Positions 43,869-52,325 of a stretch of DNA of 57,286 bases are shown in pieces. Within the stretch, counting starts at the first letter, position 1. Each line of letters begins with the position of its first letter. This stretch comes from an uncultured Monoglobus sp. GTDB lineage: Bacteria; Bacillota; Clostridia; Monoglobales; Monoglobaceae. Both the position numbers and the translations under genes were made by a program. Under the pieces are notes generated by a model. It saw only the letters and a program-made list of their open reading frames with translations. It searched no databases and had not been told where the DNA came from. The stretch lies in contig CANQMT010000016.1 in assembly GCA_947625055.1 (NCBI GenBank), positions 1 to 57,286 on the forward strand, given 5' to 3'.

Positions 43869-44121
43869 CCTTATCCCCCTCGTCGCGGCTGAGCTCGGCT
43901 CTGCCCGCTATCGTCTCGGTCTGGATCGCCGAAAGGATAATATGATCGCTGTCGGTGACGATCACCGAGCGTGTGCGTCTGCCGCAGGTGGCGTCAATAA
44001 CCATACCCTGCTCCTTGGCTTCCTGGATTATGCGTTTTATCGGGGCGGAGTCGGGACTGACGATCGCGATGACCCTTGAACCCGACACAAGGTTCCCGAA
44101 ACCCACGTTAATTAATTTCAT
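43861..44121 (-). CDS. remA: RemA/DUF370 regulatory protein
   Basis: 86 residues, normal length. [30 protein letters not shown] is the family start, followed by [26 protein letters not shown]. In Bacillus subtilis RemA is a DNA-binding oligomer that activates biofilm-matrix and osmoprotection genes. It sits between yicC and gmk as in most Firmicutes. Confidence 0.94.
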   Translation of the reverse strand: MKLINVGFGNLVSGSRVIAIVSPDSAPIKRIIQEAKEQGMVIDATCGRRTRSVIVTDSDHIILSAIQTETIAGRAELSRDEGDKDD

Positions 44122-44150
44122 AGCTGTCTCACCTTATTATGTATTAAATA

Positions 44151-45035
44151 TTACTCAATATTCTGGATCTGTTCACGTATTTTTTCAATGATCGACTTCA
44201 TCTCAACAACGTGCCGCGTCAGCTCTATATCATTGCATTTCGAGCCGATCGTGTTGGTCTCGCGGTTCATTTCCTGCACGATAAAGTCAAGCTTCTTTCC
44301 CACGGGGCCGTCATCGTCCAGAGCCGACCTGAAGGCGTTTATATGGCTGCCCAGGCGGACGGTCTCCTCATCGACCGCCACTTTATCGGCAAAGATAGCG
44401 ACCTCGGTCAAAACGCGGCTCTCGTCAGCCGAGACGCCGATCTCCGAGAGCGTGTCGCACAGGCGCTTTCTGAGTTTGACGCCGTATTCCTTGACTGTCT
44501 CGGGAGAGCGGGCTTCAACGGCTCCAAGGTGGCCGCCGAGCGCGTCGAGATGCTCAAGGATGCTGGCTTTCAGGCGTTCGCCCTCGCTAACACGCATGGC
44601 GGTGAACCCGTCGAGTGCGATCCTCAGCGCCTCGTCAATGGCCGCCGTCACGGTCTCCTCGTCAACCTCTTTATATTCCACGTCAAATATGTCGCCGAAG
44701 GCAGACAGCGTGCTCATGGAAATATCATCAACAAGGCCGAATTCGGATAGGCCGCGAAGACTCTGAATGTAAGATTCCGCCAGCGCTTTGTTAAGGCGCA
44801 CCTGTTTGTTGTCGTCGTCGATCTTTACGATCGACACATAAACCTCGACCTTGCCGCGGGAAACGCAGCCGGAAAGGCAGCCGCGGATATGCTCCTCAAG
44901 AAAACCGTAAATTCGCGGCGTTTTAATATTATAATCGGCATAGCGGTGGTTCACGGATTTTATCTGGACCCCGACCTCATAAGTCTCGTTGAAAACGGTC
45001 TCGGCCCTGCCGAAGCCGGTCATGCTCTTAATCAT
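44151..45035 (-). CDS. yicC: YicC-family endoribonuclease
   Basis: 294 residues from ATG 45035 (GAGGTAA upstream; an in-frame TTG two codons earlier is less likely). The MIKSMTGFGRAE start, SVNHRYADYNIKTPR and the C-terminal EMNRETNTIGSKCNDIELT block are the family signatures. YicC proteins cleave or help degrade RNA in E. coli and B. subtilis. First gene of the operon, under the promoter at 45166-45194. Confidence 0.93.
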   Translation of the reverse strand: MIKSMTGFGRAETVFNETYEVGVQIKSVNHRYADYNIKTPRIYGFLEEHIRGCLSGCVSRGKVEVYVSIVKIDDDNKQVRLNKALAESYIQSLRGLSEFGLVDDISMSTLSAFGDIFDVEYKEVDEETVTAAIDEALRIALDGFTAMRVSEGERLKASILEHLDALGGHLGAVEARSPETVKEYGVKLRKRLCDTLSEIGVSADESRVLTEVAIFADKVAVDEETVRLGSHINAFRSALDDDGPVGKKLDFIVQEMNRETNTIGSKCNDIELTRHVVEMKSIIEKIREQIQNIE

Positions 45036-45165
45036 AAACAATTACCTCAAATTAAATATATTATCGGCCGCGTAATTTGTGCAGTCCGCCGCTTGCGCCC
45101 GCGGCCGTTTTGTATTAAAATATAATTGCCGGAAAATTGACGGCACATTCTTCCACAATAAAATT

Positions 45166-45194
45166 ATTATACCACATATTTCACGGTTTGCCAA
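45166..45194 (-). promoter_or_regulatory. Promoter of the yicC-def operon
   Basis: On the minus strand: TTGGCA (45194-45189), 17-bp spacer, TATAAT (45171-45166), giving a leader of about 125 nt. Confidence 0.65.
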
Positions 45195-45422
45195 TAGGAA
45201 ATTGAACTTTGAAACACAATTGTAACATTAATATAACAAAATTGTAGGATTTGCGTAACCGTATTGTTGCTGAAATTTGTTCCGAAATTAATATTTTTAG
45301 CAAAAATTTTTCAATGTTTACAATTTGTTCACAATTCCGGCAAACGCCCGAAATTACGGCGTTTATGGGCATTTTTAAGCAATTTTTTGCGCCGGTTTCT
45401 TCAATATAAGCCAAAGTTTGTA
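45195..45422. other. AT-rich spacer between divergent promoters
   Basis: No gene. It contains a 7-bp hairpin (AAACGCC/GGCGTTT, about 45343-45366) and many AT-rich words. Apart from the two outward-facing promoters at its edges I see nothing more. Confidence 0.5.
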
Positions 45423-45451
45423 TTGACATTTTCGCGTTTAAGTTGTATAAT
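45423..45451 (+). promoter_or_regulatory. Consensus promoter of the NlpC/P60 gene
   Basis: Perfect TTGACA (45423-45428), 17-bp spacer, perfect TATAAT (45446-45451). The resulting leader is about 145 nt. Confidence 0.88.
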
Positions 45452-45457
45452 CATCAC

Positions 45458-45602
45458 ATGGTTTTAAAAATTATAAGGCAAAATTTGTGCTAATTTTCTT
45501 TGTCTTTGATTTTTGGAGCCGAACACAGTAATTTGATACGGAAGGGAAGTGAAGAAAGGAAAACGCAGACGTATCACGTAAGATTTTTGGAGGTTTTTAG
45601 TT
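45458..45602 (+). promoter_or_regulatory. Structured 5' leader of the NlpC/P60 gene, possible regulatory RNA
   Basis: TGATACG (45534-45540) pairs with CGTATCA (45570-45576) around a purine-rich loop. An 11-base phrase GATTTTTGGAG occurs at 45508-45518 and again at 45582-45592, where it is the ribosome site. GGAGCCGAAC followed by GATACGGAAGGGAA recalls the start of the ydaO c-di-AMP riboswitch, but the conserved GACAGCTAAC segment is missing. The class therefore stays open. Confidence 0.4.
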
Positions 45603-46310
45603 TTGAGTTTTAGTTTGAGAAAGAGTTTGAGAAGAATTGTTGCGACACTTTTGGTTCTGCTGACAATTTCTGCTTTTATAATAGCACCTACATATGCTGA
45701 TTTTGATGATATTGATCAGCCGGCCCAGTACTACGGTGTCGTACAGGTTTCGAACCTTAATGTCAGACAAAGCGCGTCGATGGACGCAGGCATTATTACG
45801 ACTTTACAGTACGGTTCAAGAGTAAGAGTTAACTGGATCGAACCCGGATGGGTTTGCATTGCTTATAACAACGACGGTTTAATGGGTTACGTGTCGGAAG
45901 AATACATAAGCGTTTATGACGGCACTGTTCCCGAGGCAAGCGAGGGCGGTCAGGCCGTTTGCGACCTGGCGGCGCAGTTCCTGGGTGTTCCCTATGTTTG
46001 GGGCGGCACATCGCCTTCGGGCTTTGACTGCAGCGGCCTTTGCCAGTACGTTTACGCGCAGTTGGGCATCAAAATTGCCCGCGTTGCGGATGACCAGATG
46101 AAAGAGGGCGTTTACGTCACAAGAGACCAGCTTATGCCCGGCGATCTCGTCGGCTTCGGTTCGGGCGGCTACGCTTCCCACATCGGCATCTATGTCGGCG
46201 ACGGAATGATGATCCACGCGCCGCATACCGGTGACGTTGTTAAGTACACAAGCATTGATTCGGATTATTATGCAAGCCGTTTCTTAGGCGGACGCAGAAT
46301 AATTTATTGA
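45603..46310 (+). CDS. Secreted SH3b-NlpC/P60 peptidoglycan endopeptidase
   Basis: 235 residues from TTG 45603 (GGAGG at 45589-45593). Signal peptide about 1-32 (ends PTYA). Residues about 38-100 form a bacterial SH3 wall-binding domain (VSNLNVRQSASMDAGIITTL). Residues about 115-235 are the C40 cysteine peptidase with catalytic Cys in GFDCSGLCQYV and His in ASHIGIYVGDGMMIHAP. It cleaves stem-peptide bonds (gamma-D-Glu-diaminopimelate type) outside the cell. Its strong promoter and long leader suggest high and regulated expression. Confidence 0.92.
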   Translation: MSFSLRKSLRRIVATLLVLLTISAFIIAPTYADFDDIDQPAQYYGVVQVSNLNVRQSASMDAGIITTLQYGSRVRVNWIEPGWVCIAYNNDGLMGYVSEEYISVYDGTVPEASEGGQAVCDLAAQFLGVPYVWGGTSPSGFDCSGLCQYVYAQLGIKIARVADDQMKEGVYVTRDQLMPGDLVGFGSGGYASHIGIYVGDGMMIHAPHTGDVVKYTSIDSDYYASRFLGGRRIIY

Positions 46311-46327
46311 TCGTTTGATATTAAGGC

Positions 46328-46357
46328 GGAGTGGTTTTTACGGCCACTCCCTTTTTC
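46328..46357 (+). terminator. Terminator after the NlpC/P60 gene
   Basis: GGAGTGG (46328-46334) pairs with CCACTCC (46344-46350), nine-base loop, then CTTTTTC. Confidence 0.82.
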
Positions 46358-46379
46358 TGATTATATATGAGGTAAGATT

Positions 46380-47396
46380 ATGACATATGATGAGCTTAAC
46401 AAGTTGATAAAATCCGGTGCGGTGCCGCGGGTGCTGTTTTTTTTCGGCGAAGAACGGTTCATGCTCGATAACCGGATCGCGGCGATAAAAAAGAAGCTGG
46501 CTCCAGGCGAGCTCGCGGAGTTCAACTGCGCCGTTATTGACGGCAAAACAGGGGCTGACGAGATCATAGCCGCCGCCGAGGTGCTGCCTCAGGGCGGCGA
46601 CAGGCGCCTGATTATTGTCAAGGACAGCGGACTGTTCGCAAATCTGACGGCGTCAGGTTTTAAAAGCATAAAAAATTATGTGCCCGATCTTCCTGACTGC
46701 GCCTGTCTTATCTTCCGCGAACCCGACTTTGACCCAAAGAAGCAGAAGTCTCTTAAATTTATTGAGGACGCGGGAGGCGGCGTGGTCAATTTTGAGTATC
46801 AGCCCGTTAATAAACTTGAGGTCTGGGTCGAAAAGCGGCTTGAAAAGGCCGACAAGCAGATCTTGGCGAAGGATCTCAGTTATTTTGTCCGTTCTTCGGG
46901 GCCGTCAATGAGCAAGCTCGACAAAGAGTGCGGAAAGCTGATACTGTACATGGGCGAAAAACGCAGGAATGTGACGCGCGCGGATATTGACGCGGTGGTT
47001 GACAAATCGGCCGAAGTAAGGATATATGACGTTTTCGGAAACATAACCGCGGGCAGGGGCGGAGCGGCAATGGAGCAGCTTTGCGGTCTGAAGCGCGACA
47101 ACGTCCGTCCCACCGTGGTATTGAGCGTTATCCTCGACGGGGTGTATGAGCTGCTGCTTTGCAAGTTGCTCGCGCAGGACGGCATGAGCGCCCGCGAGAT
47201 GACGGATTATTTTGACAGACGGGTGCCGTCTTTCGCGGTCGGCAAGGCGATAGAGAACGGCAAGAGATACTCCGAGGGCAGGCTCAAGCGGCTGGTCGAC
47301 CGCGGGCTCAAATATTCGGTGGATATAAAGACCGGCCGTATGGACGGCTGGAACGCGGTCGAATTGTACGTTTCGGAGCTTTTGCTCAAGAAATAA
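46380..47396 (+). CDS. holA: DNA polymerase III delta subunit
   Basis: 338 residues. It opens the sliding clamp within the clamp loader. VLFFFGEERFMLDNRIAAI near the start, EVLPQGGDRRLIIVKDSG, and the C-terminal collar-domain pattern (YDVFGNITAGRGGAAMEQL, GRMDGWNAVELYVSELLLK) match the Firmicutes YqeN/HolA family. A short GAGGTAAG site precedes the ATG. Rps20 (rpsT), a frequent neighbour, is absent here; an ECF sigma factor follows. Confidence 0.9.
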   Translation: MTYDELNKLIKSGAVPRVLFFFGEERFMLDNRIAAIKKKLAPGELAEFNCAVIDGKTGADEIIAAAEVLPQGGDRRLIIVKDSGLFANLTASGFKSIKNYVPDLPDCACLIFREPDFDPKKQKSLKFIEDAGGGVVNFEYQPVNKLEVWVEKRLEKADKQILAKDLSYFVRSSGPSMSKLDKECGKLILYMGEKRRNVTRADIDAVVDKSAEVRIYDVFGNITAGRGGAAMEQLCGLKRDNVRPTVVLSVILDGVYELLLCKLLAQDGMSAREMTDYFDRRVPSFAVGKAIENGKRYSEGRLKRLVDRGLKYSVDIKTGRMDGWNAVELYVSELLLKK

Positions 47397-47436
47397 ATTT
47401 TTTGGATCTTATTTCGGAAAAATTTGCTCGATTTAT

Positions 47437-47465
47437 TTGACAAATTCACTGAATTGTGGTATCCT
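47437..47465 (+). promoter_or_regulatory. Promoter of the ECF sigma operon
   Basis: TTGACA (47437-47442), 17-bp spacer, TATCCT (47460-47465). It looks like a sigma-A site; I see no second, ECF-type promoter that would indicate autoregulation. Confidence 0.6.
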
Positions 47466-47514
47466 AATAAACGGTATGATATTTTGACGCAGTTATACGC
47501 AAGGGGGTGAGGGT

Positions 47515-48105
47515 TTGGCAGACGAACTTAAGCTTATCAAAAAAGCGCAGAAGGGTGACGTTGGCGCTTTTGAAAAAATAATTACCGAGTATCAGTCGGT
47601 TGTGTACAGCATTTCCTACAGATACGCGGATAACGTCCATGACGCGGCGGATATGGCTCAAGAGATATTCCTGAAGATGTTTAAGACTATCAATACTTTC
47701 AGGTTCAAGTCCAAGTTTTCCACCTGGATCTACCGCGTTGCCACAAACACCTGTCTTGATATGGTCAAAAGCCGGCGCAGGGCCGATTCGGCTGTTTCAT
47801 TCGGCAGTTTTGACGATGATGACGGCGGTTTCGCGGCCGAACCCGCCGACACGCGTTTTATGCCCGACGAGAGACTTGAGGCGGCCGAGGCGAAGGATGT
47901 TGTTAACCGCGCGATCGGCGAGCTGAGCGACGAGTACAGAACCGTCATTATCCTTCGTGATATTCGCGGTTTGTCCTATGAGGAGATCGCCGATGTTGTA
48001 GATTGTTCGGTGGGAACCGTAAAATCCCGCATAAGCCGTGCCAGAAGAAATTTAAGAGAAATTTTACTTGAAAATCGGGAACTTTTTGAGAAATATTTCG
48101 TCTAA
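47515..48105 (+). CDS. ECF-type RNA polymerase sigma factor
   Basis: 196 residues from TTG 47515 (AGGGGGTGAG upstream). Region 2 (about 20-90) has YSISYRYADNVHDAADMAQEIFLKMF and FSTWIYRVATNTCLDMVKSRRR; region 4 (about 125-185) has LSDEYRTVIILRDIRGLSYEEIADVVDCSVGTVKSR. The linker is acidic. It resembles SigW-like ECF factors that respond to envelope stress. The putative membrane anti-sigma factor is the next gene. Confidence 0.94.
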   Translation: MADELKLIKKAQKGDVGAFEKIITEYQSVVYSISYRYADNVHDAADMAQEIFLKMFKTINTFRFKSKFSTWIYRVATNTCLDMVKSRRRADSAVSFGSFDDDDGGFAAEPADTRFMPDERLEAAEAKDVVNRAIGELSDEYRTVIILRDIRGLSYEEIADVVDCSVGTVKSRISRARRNLREILLENRELFEKYFV

Positions 48106-48189
48106 TAGAGTGAAAGGGCAAATCTGCCCTTGTGCGGCATGGCGTTTTGCCGGGCCGCGCACCATTGTTTAAGAAAGGAGGGGTATATC

Positions 48190-50322
48190 ATGTCAGATTT
48201 TGAGAAGGATAAGGAGCTGACCGAAAAGTACAGCGGAGTGATGGGAAGCATCGCGGACGATATCCGTCAGATCAATCTGGATGAGAAAACCGAGGAGAGG
48301 CGCTTTGATTTCGAAACGGAAGCGGAGGCCGACGGCGGTATTCGGATCGAAATTCCCGAAGCTGCTGCCGAATCCGAAGCTGTCGAGACTGTTATTGAGG
48401 CCGATACCGAGTCGGATGCGGCTGTTGAGACGGTGATCGAGGCCGAAACAGAACCCGGCGCGGCTGCCGAAAACGTTATCGAGGCCGCGGCTGAACCCGA
48501 AGCGGCTGCCGAACCCGAAGGCGCACCCGATATTGCCGCCGCGGGGACCGAGGAAGAAGCGGGATCCGTCGTTTCTTATGATGAGCTGCCCGACGGCAGC
48601 TTTGACAAGTTTTTGGCAAGCATAAACACTCTTAGGTTTGACGATGAGTATTTATCGGGCATTGAGAATTCCGATGAGTTTGTCGCTGCCCCGATCAAAA
48701 AGAGTAATGTATCGGACAACACGGAACCGATCCCGTCCATAGACGCACTGCCGAACTTTGAAAACGCCGACAGCGAGCTTGACACTCTGAGCTGCGGCGA
48801 GTGTTCGGATATGCTCTATGACTACGTTTCGGATATCTGTGATGATACCGAGAAAGCGGCGGTTGAAGCGCACCTTAAAAACTGCGAAAACTGCCGCCTG
48901 GAATATTATGAAATTAAAGACATGCTCGGTGTTCTGAGCAGCAGTAAGGCGCCCGAACCTCCGGCTGATCTTGTCTCGGAGATCCGCGGCAAGCTTGAGA
49001 AAGCGGCTCCGGAAGTCAAAGCGGAGCGCGCCGCTATAAAGGCTGAAAACGGCGAAGGCGCGGCGGACAGGATCCTCGGCTTTTTCGGAACGGTTAAGGA
49101 AAAGACCGATCATGTTATAAAACACACCAATTGGCGCATTGTGGCTCCCGCGGCGCTCAGCGCGGTGCTGGTTCTCGGAGTTGCGGGAAGCGGCTTGTAC
49201 CAAGTGATGAAGTCCTCGGATGAGATTTATGATTTTTCTGAAAACGAGGCGATCGCCGATGCGAGGGCAACAGCAAAACCGAGTTCCAGCGGTCTTGACG
49301 AGTATGTGACCGACGAAGAGGATGAAAACGATACATCCGCGAAGGCGACGAGCCGTCCCGGAGCGGCATCTTCGGCGAGTCCGTCAGCAACCGCGAAACC
49401 GTCAGGATCCTCGGCTTCTTCATCATCGGTTTCGCCGAAAGCGACCGCAAGACCATCGTCCTCGACAAGTCTTCCGCTGGGCGGAAGCTCTTCGAGCAGA
49501 ACAACTACATCGAGCGGCACGACGGCCCGGACTACCACAAGCGGATCAACATCCAGAACCACCACCGGCACCACGTCTTCGGGTACTTCGTCAAGAACGG
49601 CCGCGTCAGGCACGGTCAGGGCCGCAAATCCGACGCCCGCGCCCACGCAAAAACCGTATGTAACGCCGAAAATAATTCTTCCGGACATTGCCACCGGCAT
49701 TACTTCGCCGACATACGTGGCTCCCGACAGTGTGACTGTGGCGGGCAGCGAGCCCGAAAACTTTGTATATAACGAACCGACGGCGGAAGCCGCATCGGTT
49801 CCGGTACCCACGGCTGCTCCGACCTCGCCCCCAACAAATGAGCCGAGGGCGGAAACTGCATCGGCCGTAACATCCGCTCCGGGTCCGAGCGCTTCACCGG
49901 GCTTGAGTCCTTCGCCCGCGCCGAGCACATCGCCCCGTCCGAGCACATCACCTCGTCCGGGTACATCACCGGGCCCCGCAGCGACTCTGCGGCCGGGCAG
50001 CGTAAAAGAATCCGACCGCAAGCGCAACAACAACGGCGAGACTGAGGAATATTCCAAAAAAGCGGCCGAGATGGACAGCGCTTCGGTTATAAGCTGTGAG
50101 ATCAAGGAAAAAGCTACGCTTGACGAAATTATGAATTCGGGCATGGCCGATTGTTCTAAGATCGACAAAGACGGCACGATCACGCTGTACTTCGATAAGG
50201 ACGATTATCAGACCTTCACCGACTATCTAAAGGAAAAGAATTTGAGTTACACTCTGGTTTCCCTGGGCAGCGGCGACGATGTAAAGGTATTGATTACCGA
50301 CAGCACCCAAAAAACAAAATAA
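48190..50322 (+). CDS. Membrane anti-sigma factor with internal zinc finger and long extracytoplasmic stalk
   Basis: 710 residues from ATG 48190 (AAGGAGGGG upstream). Residues 1-190 are acidic, with repeats of the type AVETVIEAETE. The zf-HC2 anti-sigma domain lies at about 200-245 (CGECSDMLYDYV, then HLKNCENCRLEY: the HxxxCxxC site). One membrane helix (about 317-340) follows. Residues about 360-610 are Ser/Thr/Pro-rich low complexity, likely outside the cell. The last 75 residues form a small folded domain. The zinc finger usually sits at the N terminus; here it is about 200 residues in. Confidence 0.85.
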   Translation: MSDFEKDKELTEKYSGVMGSIADDIRQINLDEKTEERRFDFETEAEADGGIRIEIPEAAAESEAVETVIEADTESDAAVETVIEAETEPGAAAENVIEAAAEPEAAAEPEGAPDIAAAGTEEEAGSVVSYDELPDGSFDKFLASINTLRFDDEYLSGIENSDEFVAAPIKKSNVSDNTEPIPSIDALPNFENADSELDTLSCGECSDMLYDYVSDICDDTEKAAVEAHLKNCENCRLEYYEIKDMLGVLSSSKAPEPPADLVSEIRGKLEKAAPEVKAERAAIKAENGEGAADRILGFFGTVKEKTDHVIKHTNWRIVAPAALSAVLVLGVAGSGLYQVMKSSDEIYDFSENEAIADARATAKPSSSGLDEYVTDEEDENDTSAKATSRPGAASSASPSATAKPSGSSASSSSVSPKATARPSSSTSLPLGGSSSSRTTTSSGTTARTTTSGSTSRTTTGTTSSGTSSRTAASGTVRAANPTPAPTQKPYVTPKIILPDIATGITSPTYVAPDSVTVAGSEPENFVYNEPTAEAASVPVPTAAPTSPPTNEPRAETASAVTSAPGPSASPGLSPSPAPSTSPRPSTSPRPGTSPGPAATLRPGSVKESDRKRNNNGETEEYSKKAAEMDSASVISCEIKEKATLDEIMNSGMADCSKIDKDGTITLYFDKDDYQTFTDYLKEKNLSYTLVSLGSGDDVKVLITDSTQKTK

Positions 50323-50332
50323 TGATTATTTG

Positions 50333-50363
50333 AGGCGCGGAGATCCCGCGCCTTTCTTTTTTT
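50333..50363 (+). terminator. Terminator after the anti-sigma gene
   Basis: AGGCGCGG (50333-50340) pairs with CCGCGCCT (50346-50353), five-base loop, then a T run to 50363. Confidence 0.9.
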
Positions 50364-50370
50364 GCGAGTG

Positions 50371-50399
50371 TTGCAAATTTAATATTTATATGTTATAAT
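50371..50399 (+). promoter_or_regulatory. Promoter of the macro-domain gene
   Basis: TTGCAA (50371-50376), 17-bp spacer, TATAAT (50394-50399); the coding start is 30 nt further, behind AAGGAG. Confidence 0.72.
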
Positions 50400-50428
50400 A
50401 TACTTAAAACCAATAAGGAGATGAATTT

Positions 50429-51526
50429 ATGCCTTTCAAAATAGTGCGGGGAGACATCACCAAAATGGATGTTGATGTGATCGTGAACGCTGCCAACGAG
50501 GCTCTCAGTCCGGGCGGCGGCGTATGCGGAGCGATTTTCAACGCCGCGGGCTATGAACGGCTCAAGCGCGAATGTGCCAAAATAGGCGGATGCAAAACGG
50601 GAGAGGCTGTTATCACCGAAGGGTTTGATCTCAAAGCGAAATATATAATACATACGCCCGGCCCGATTTTTAATGACGGCGCGCACGGAGAGGCAGAAAA
50701 GCTGTTTGCGTGTTATACCTCAAGCCTCCGTTTGGCGGCGGAACACGGTGCCGAATCGATCGCTTTCCCCTTGATTTCATCTGGAATATACGGCTATCCG
50801 AAAGGCGACGCGCTGAGGATCGCAACCGATGCCATAATCGGGTTTCTGACCCGCCATGACATGGATATTTACATGGTAATATATGACAGAGAGCAGTTCG
50901 CGGTAAGCACCAAGATATATCGCAAGGATGCCTTTGATGAGAGGACCAAGCTGCTTGATGACGTCAAGAGTTATATTGATGACCGTATTGAGGGAGAGGA
51001 AAGCTCGGCTCCCGGATCCTCGCATTACAAGATCGGAAACGAGAAAATATATGATTTCAAGCAGGCGGAGGCAAAACCGAAGGCGGAGTCCGCGGATATT
51101 GATTTGATGCCGAGCGAGGAGGATTATTCTTCTGATAATGGATCGGTCTATTCCATAACCGATCTTCAGCGGCGGCTCAGGCATATGGACAAATCGTTTT
51201 CGCAGTATCTCCTGGAGCTTATTGACAAAAGCGGCATGACCGACGCACAGGTATACAAGCGGGCCAACATTGACCGCAAGCTGTTTTCAAAGATAAGGAC
51301 CAACCCTCAGTACAGGCCCGGAAAGATAACGGCTGTCGCTTTCGCGCTGGCGCTGTGCCTCAACCTGAACGCGACCCGCGACCTTATCGGCAGGGCGGGC
51401 TACGCTCTCACGCGGAGCAACAAGTTTGACATAATAATCGAATATTTTATATCCCGCGGCGAGTATGATATATTTGAGATCAACGAGGTCCTGTTCGCAT
51501 TTGACCAGCCGCTTATAGGCGCGTAA
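50429..51526 (+). CDS. Macro-domain protein with C-terminal helical (HTH-like) domain
   Basis: 365 residues. Residues 1-170 form a macro domain with the ADP-ribose-binding loops IVNAANEALSPGGGVCGAIF and FPLISSGIYGYPKGDALR; such domains hydrolyse O-acetyl-ADP-ribose or remove ADP-ribose from proteins. A charged linker (about 175-245) leads to a C-terminal domain (about 250-365) with FSQYLLELIDKSGMTDAQVYKRANIDRK and FALALCLNLNATRDLIGRAGY. The latter resembles XRE-type helix-turn-helix proteins, although DNA binding is unproven. The VWA gene that follows may be functionally linked. Confidence 0.82.
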   Translation: MPFKIVRGDITKMDVDVIVNAANEALSPGGGVCGAIFNAAGYERLKRECAKIGGCKTGEAVITEGFDLKAKYIIHTPGPIFNDGAHGEAEKLFACYTSSLRLAAEHGAESIAFPLISSGIYGYPKGDALRIATDAIIGFLTRHDMDIYMVIYDREQFAVSTKIYRKDAFDERTKLLDDVKSYIDDRIEGEESSAPGSSHYKIGNEKIYDFKQAEAKPKAESADIDLMPSEEDYSSDNGSVYSITDLQRRLRHMDKSFSQYLLELIDKSGMTDAQVYKRANIDRKLFSKIRTNPQYRPGKITAVAFALALCLNLNATRDLIGRAGYALTRSNKFDIIIEYFISRGEYDIFEINEVLFAFDQPLIGA

Positions 51527-51630
51527 AAATTTTTGAATTTGTCGCCTGCCGGGCGACCATTCCCCGCTTTGTGAGCGATATAATATGAGCATAACAAAAC
51601 ACTAATTTTTTTGGAAAGCGGGGATCAAAA

Positions 51631-52278
51631 ATGAAGAAAGGTCTGACAGAGGTAGTATTCATTCTTGACAGGAGCGGCTCAATGAGCGGACTTGAATCGG
51701 ATACGATCGGCGGCTATAACTCCATGCTGAAAAAACAGAAGAAAGAAGATGGTGAGGCACTGATATCGACCGTGCTGTTTGACAGCAAGTGCGATGTTAT
51801 TCATGACCGCGTTCCGATAGAACGTGTGAAGGAACTTACCGATGATGAGTATTACGTTCGCGGATGCACCGCGCTGCTTGACGCGGTCGGCGGTGCGATC
51901 CGACATATCGGAAATGTACACAAGTATGCGAGAAATGAGGACGTGCCGGAAAAAACGCTGTTTATAATTACCACCGACGGAATGGAAAACGCAAGCCTGC
52001 GTTACGGTTACGACGACGTTAAGCGGATGATCGAGAGGCAAAAGTGTGAATACGGCTGGGAGTTTTTATTTTTGGGCGCGAACATTGACTCTGCAAGAGT
52101 GGGAGCGAGAATGGGTATCTCGCGTGATTTTACAACCGATTACGTGAACGACAGCGCGGGAGCCGAACTGAACTACGATGTTATGAGCGAGGCGATAAGC
52201 GCCGTAAGGAAAAGCTCCGAGCCGCTCACGGGAGCGTGGAAGGAGCGTATAGACAGCGACTTTGCAAGACGCGGATAG
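51631..52278 (+). CDS. VWA-domain protein (TerY/YfbK-like)
   Basis: 215 residues. The metal-ion-dependent adhesion site is complete: DRSGSMSG (DxSxS), a Thr in GCTALLDAVG and Asp in TTDGMENAS. No signal peptide, so cytosolic. VWA proteins of this size act as scaffolds in tellurite/stress modules and phage-defence contexts. A TATAAT (51579-51584) lies upstream, so it may have its own promoter, but it is oriented with the macro gene. Confidence 0.85.
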   Translation: MKKGLTEVVFILDRSGSMSGLESDTIGGYNSMLKKQKKEDGEALISTVLFDSKCDVIHDRVPIERVKELTDDEYYVRGCTALLDAVGGAIRHIGNVHKYARNEDVPEKTLFIITTDGMENASLRYGYDDVKRMIERQKCEYGWEFLFLGANIDSARVGARMGISRDFTTDYVNDSAGAELNYDVMSEAISAVRKSSEPLTGAWKERIDSDFARRG

Positions 52279-52284
52279 TAAAAT

Positions 52285-52325
52285 ACCGCTCCGGCTTTTA
52301 AGCCGGAGCGGTGTTTGTATTGTTT
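52285..52325. terminator. Bidirectional terminator between VWA and WG/SLH genes
   Basis: Thirteen-bp perfect stem (52285-52297 with 52300-52312), two-base loop. T-rich tracts follow on both strands, fitting the convergent gene ends. Confidence 0.9.

Noticed and set aside
45458..45602. Firm call of a ydaO c-di-AMP riboswitch
   Set aside because: Only the first part resembles the consensus; the GACAGCTAAC segment is absent, so it is kept as a candidate only.
45533..45610. Upstream ORF starting at TTG 45533 in the NlpC leader
   Set aside because: Ribosome-site spacing of 14 bases is too long and no family match; too weak to call.
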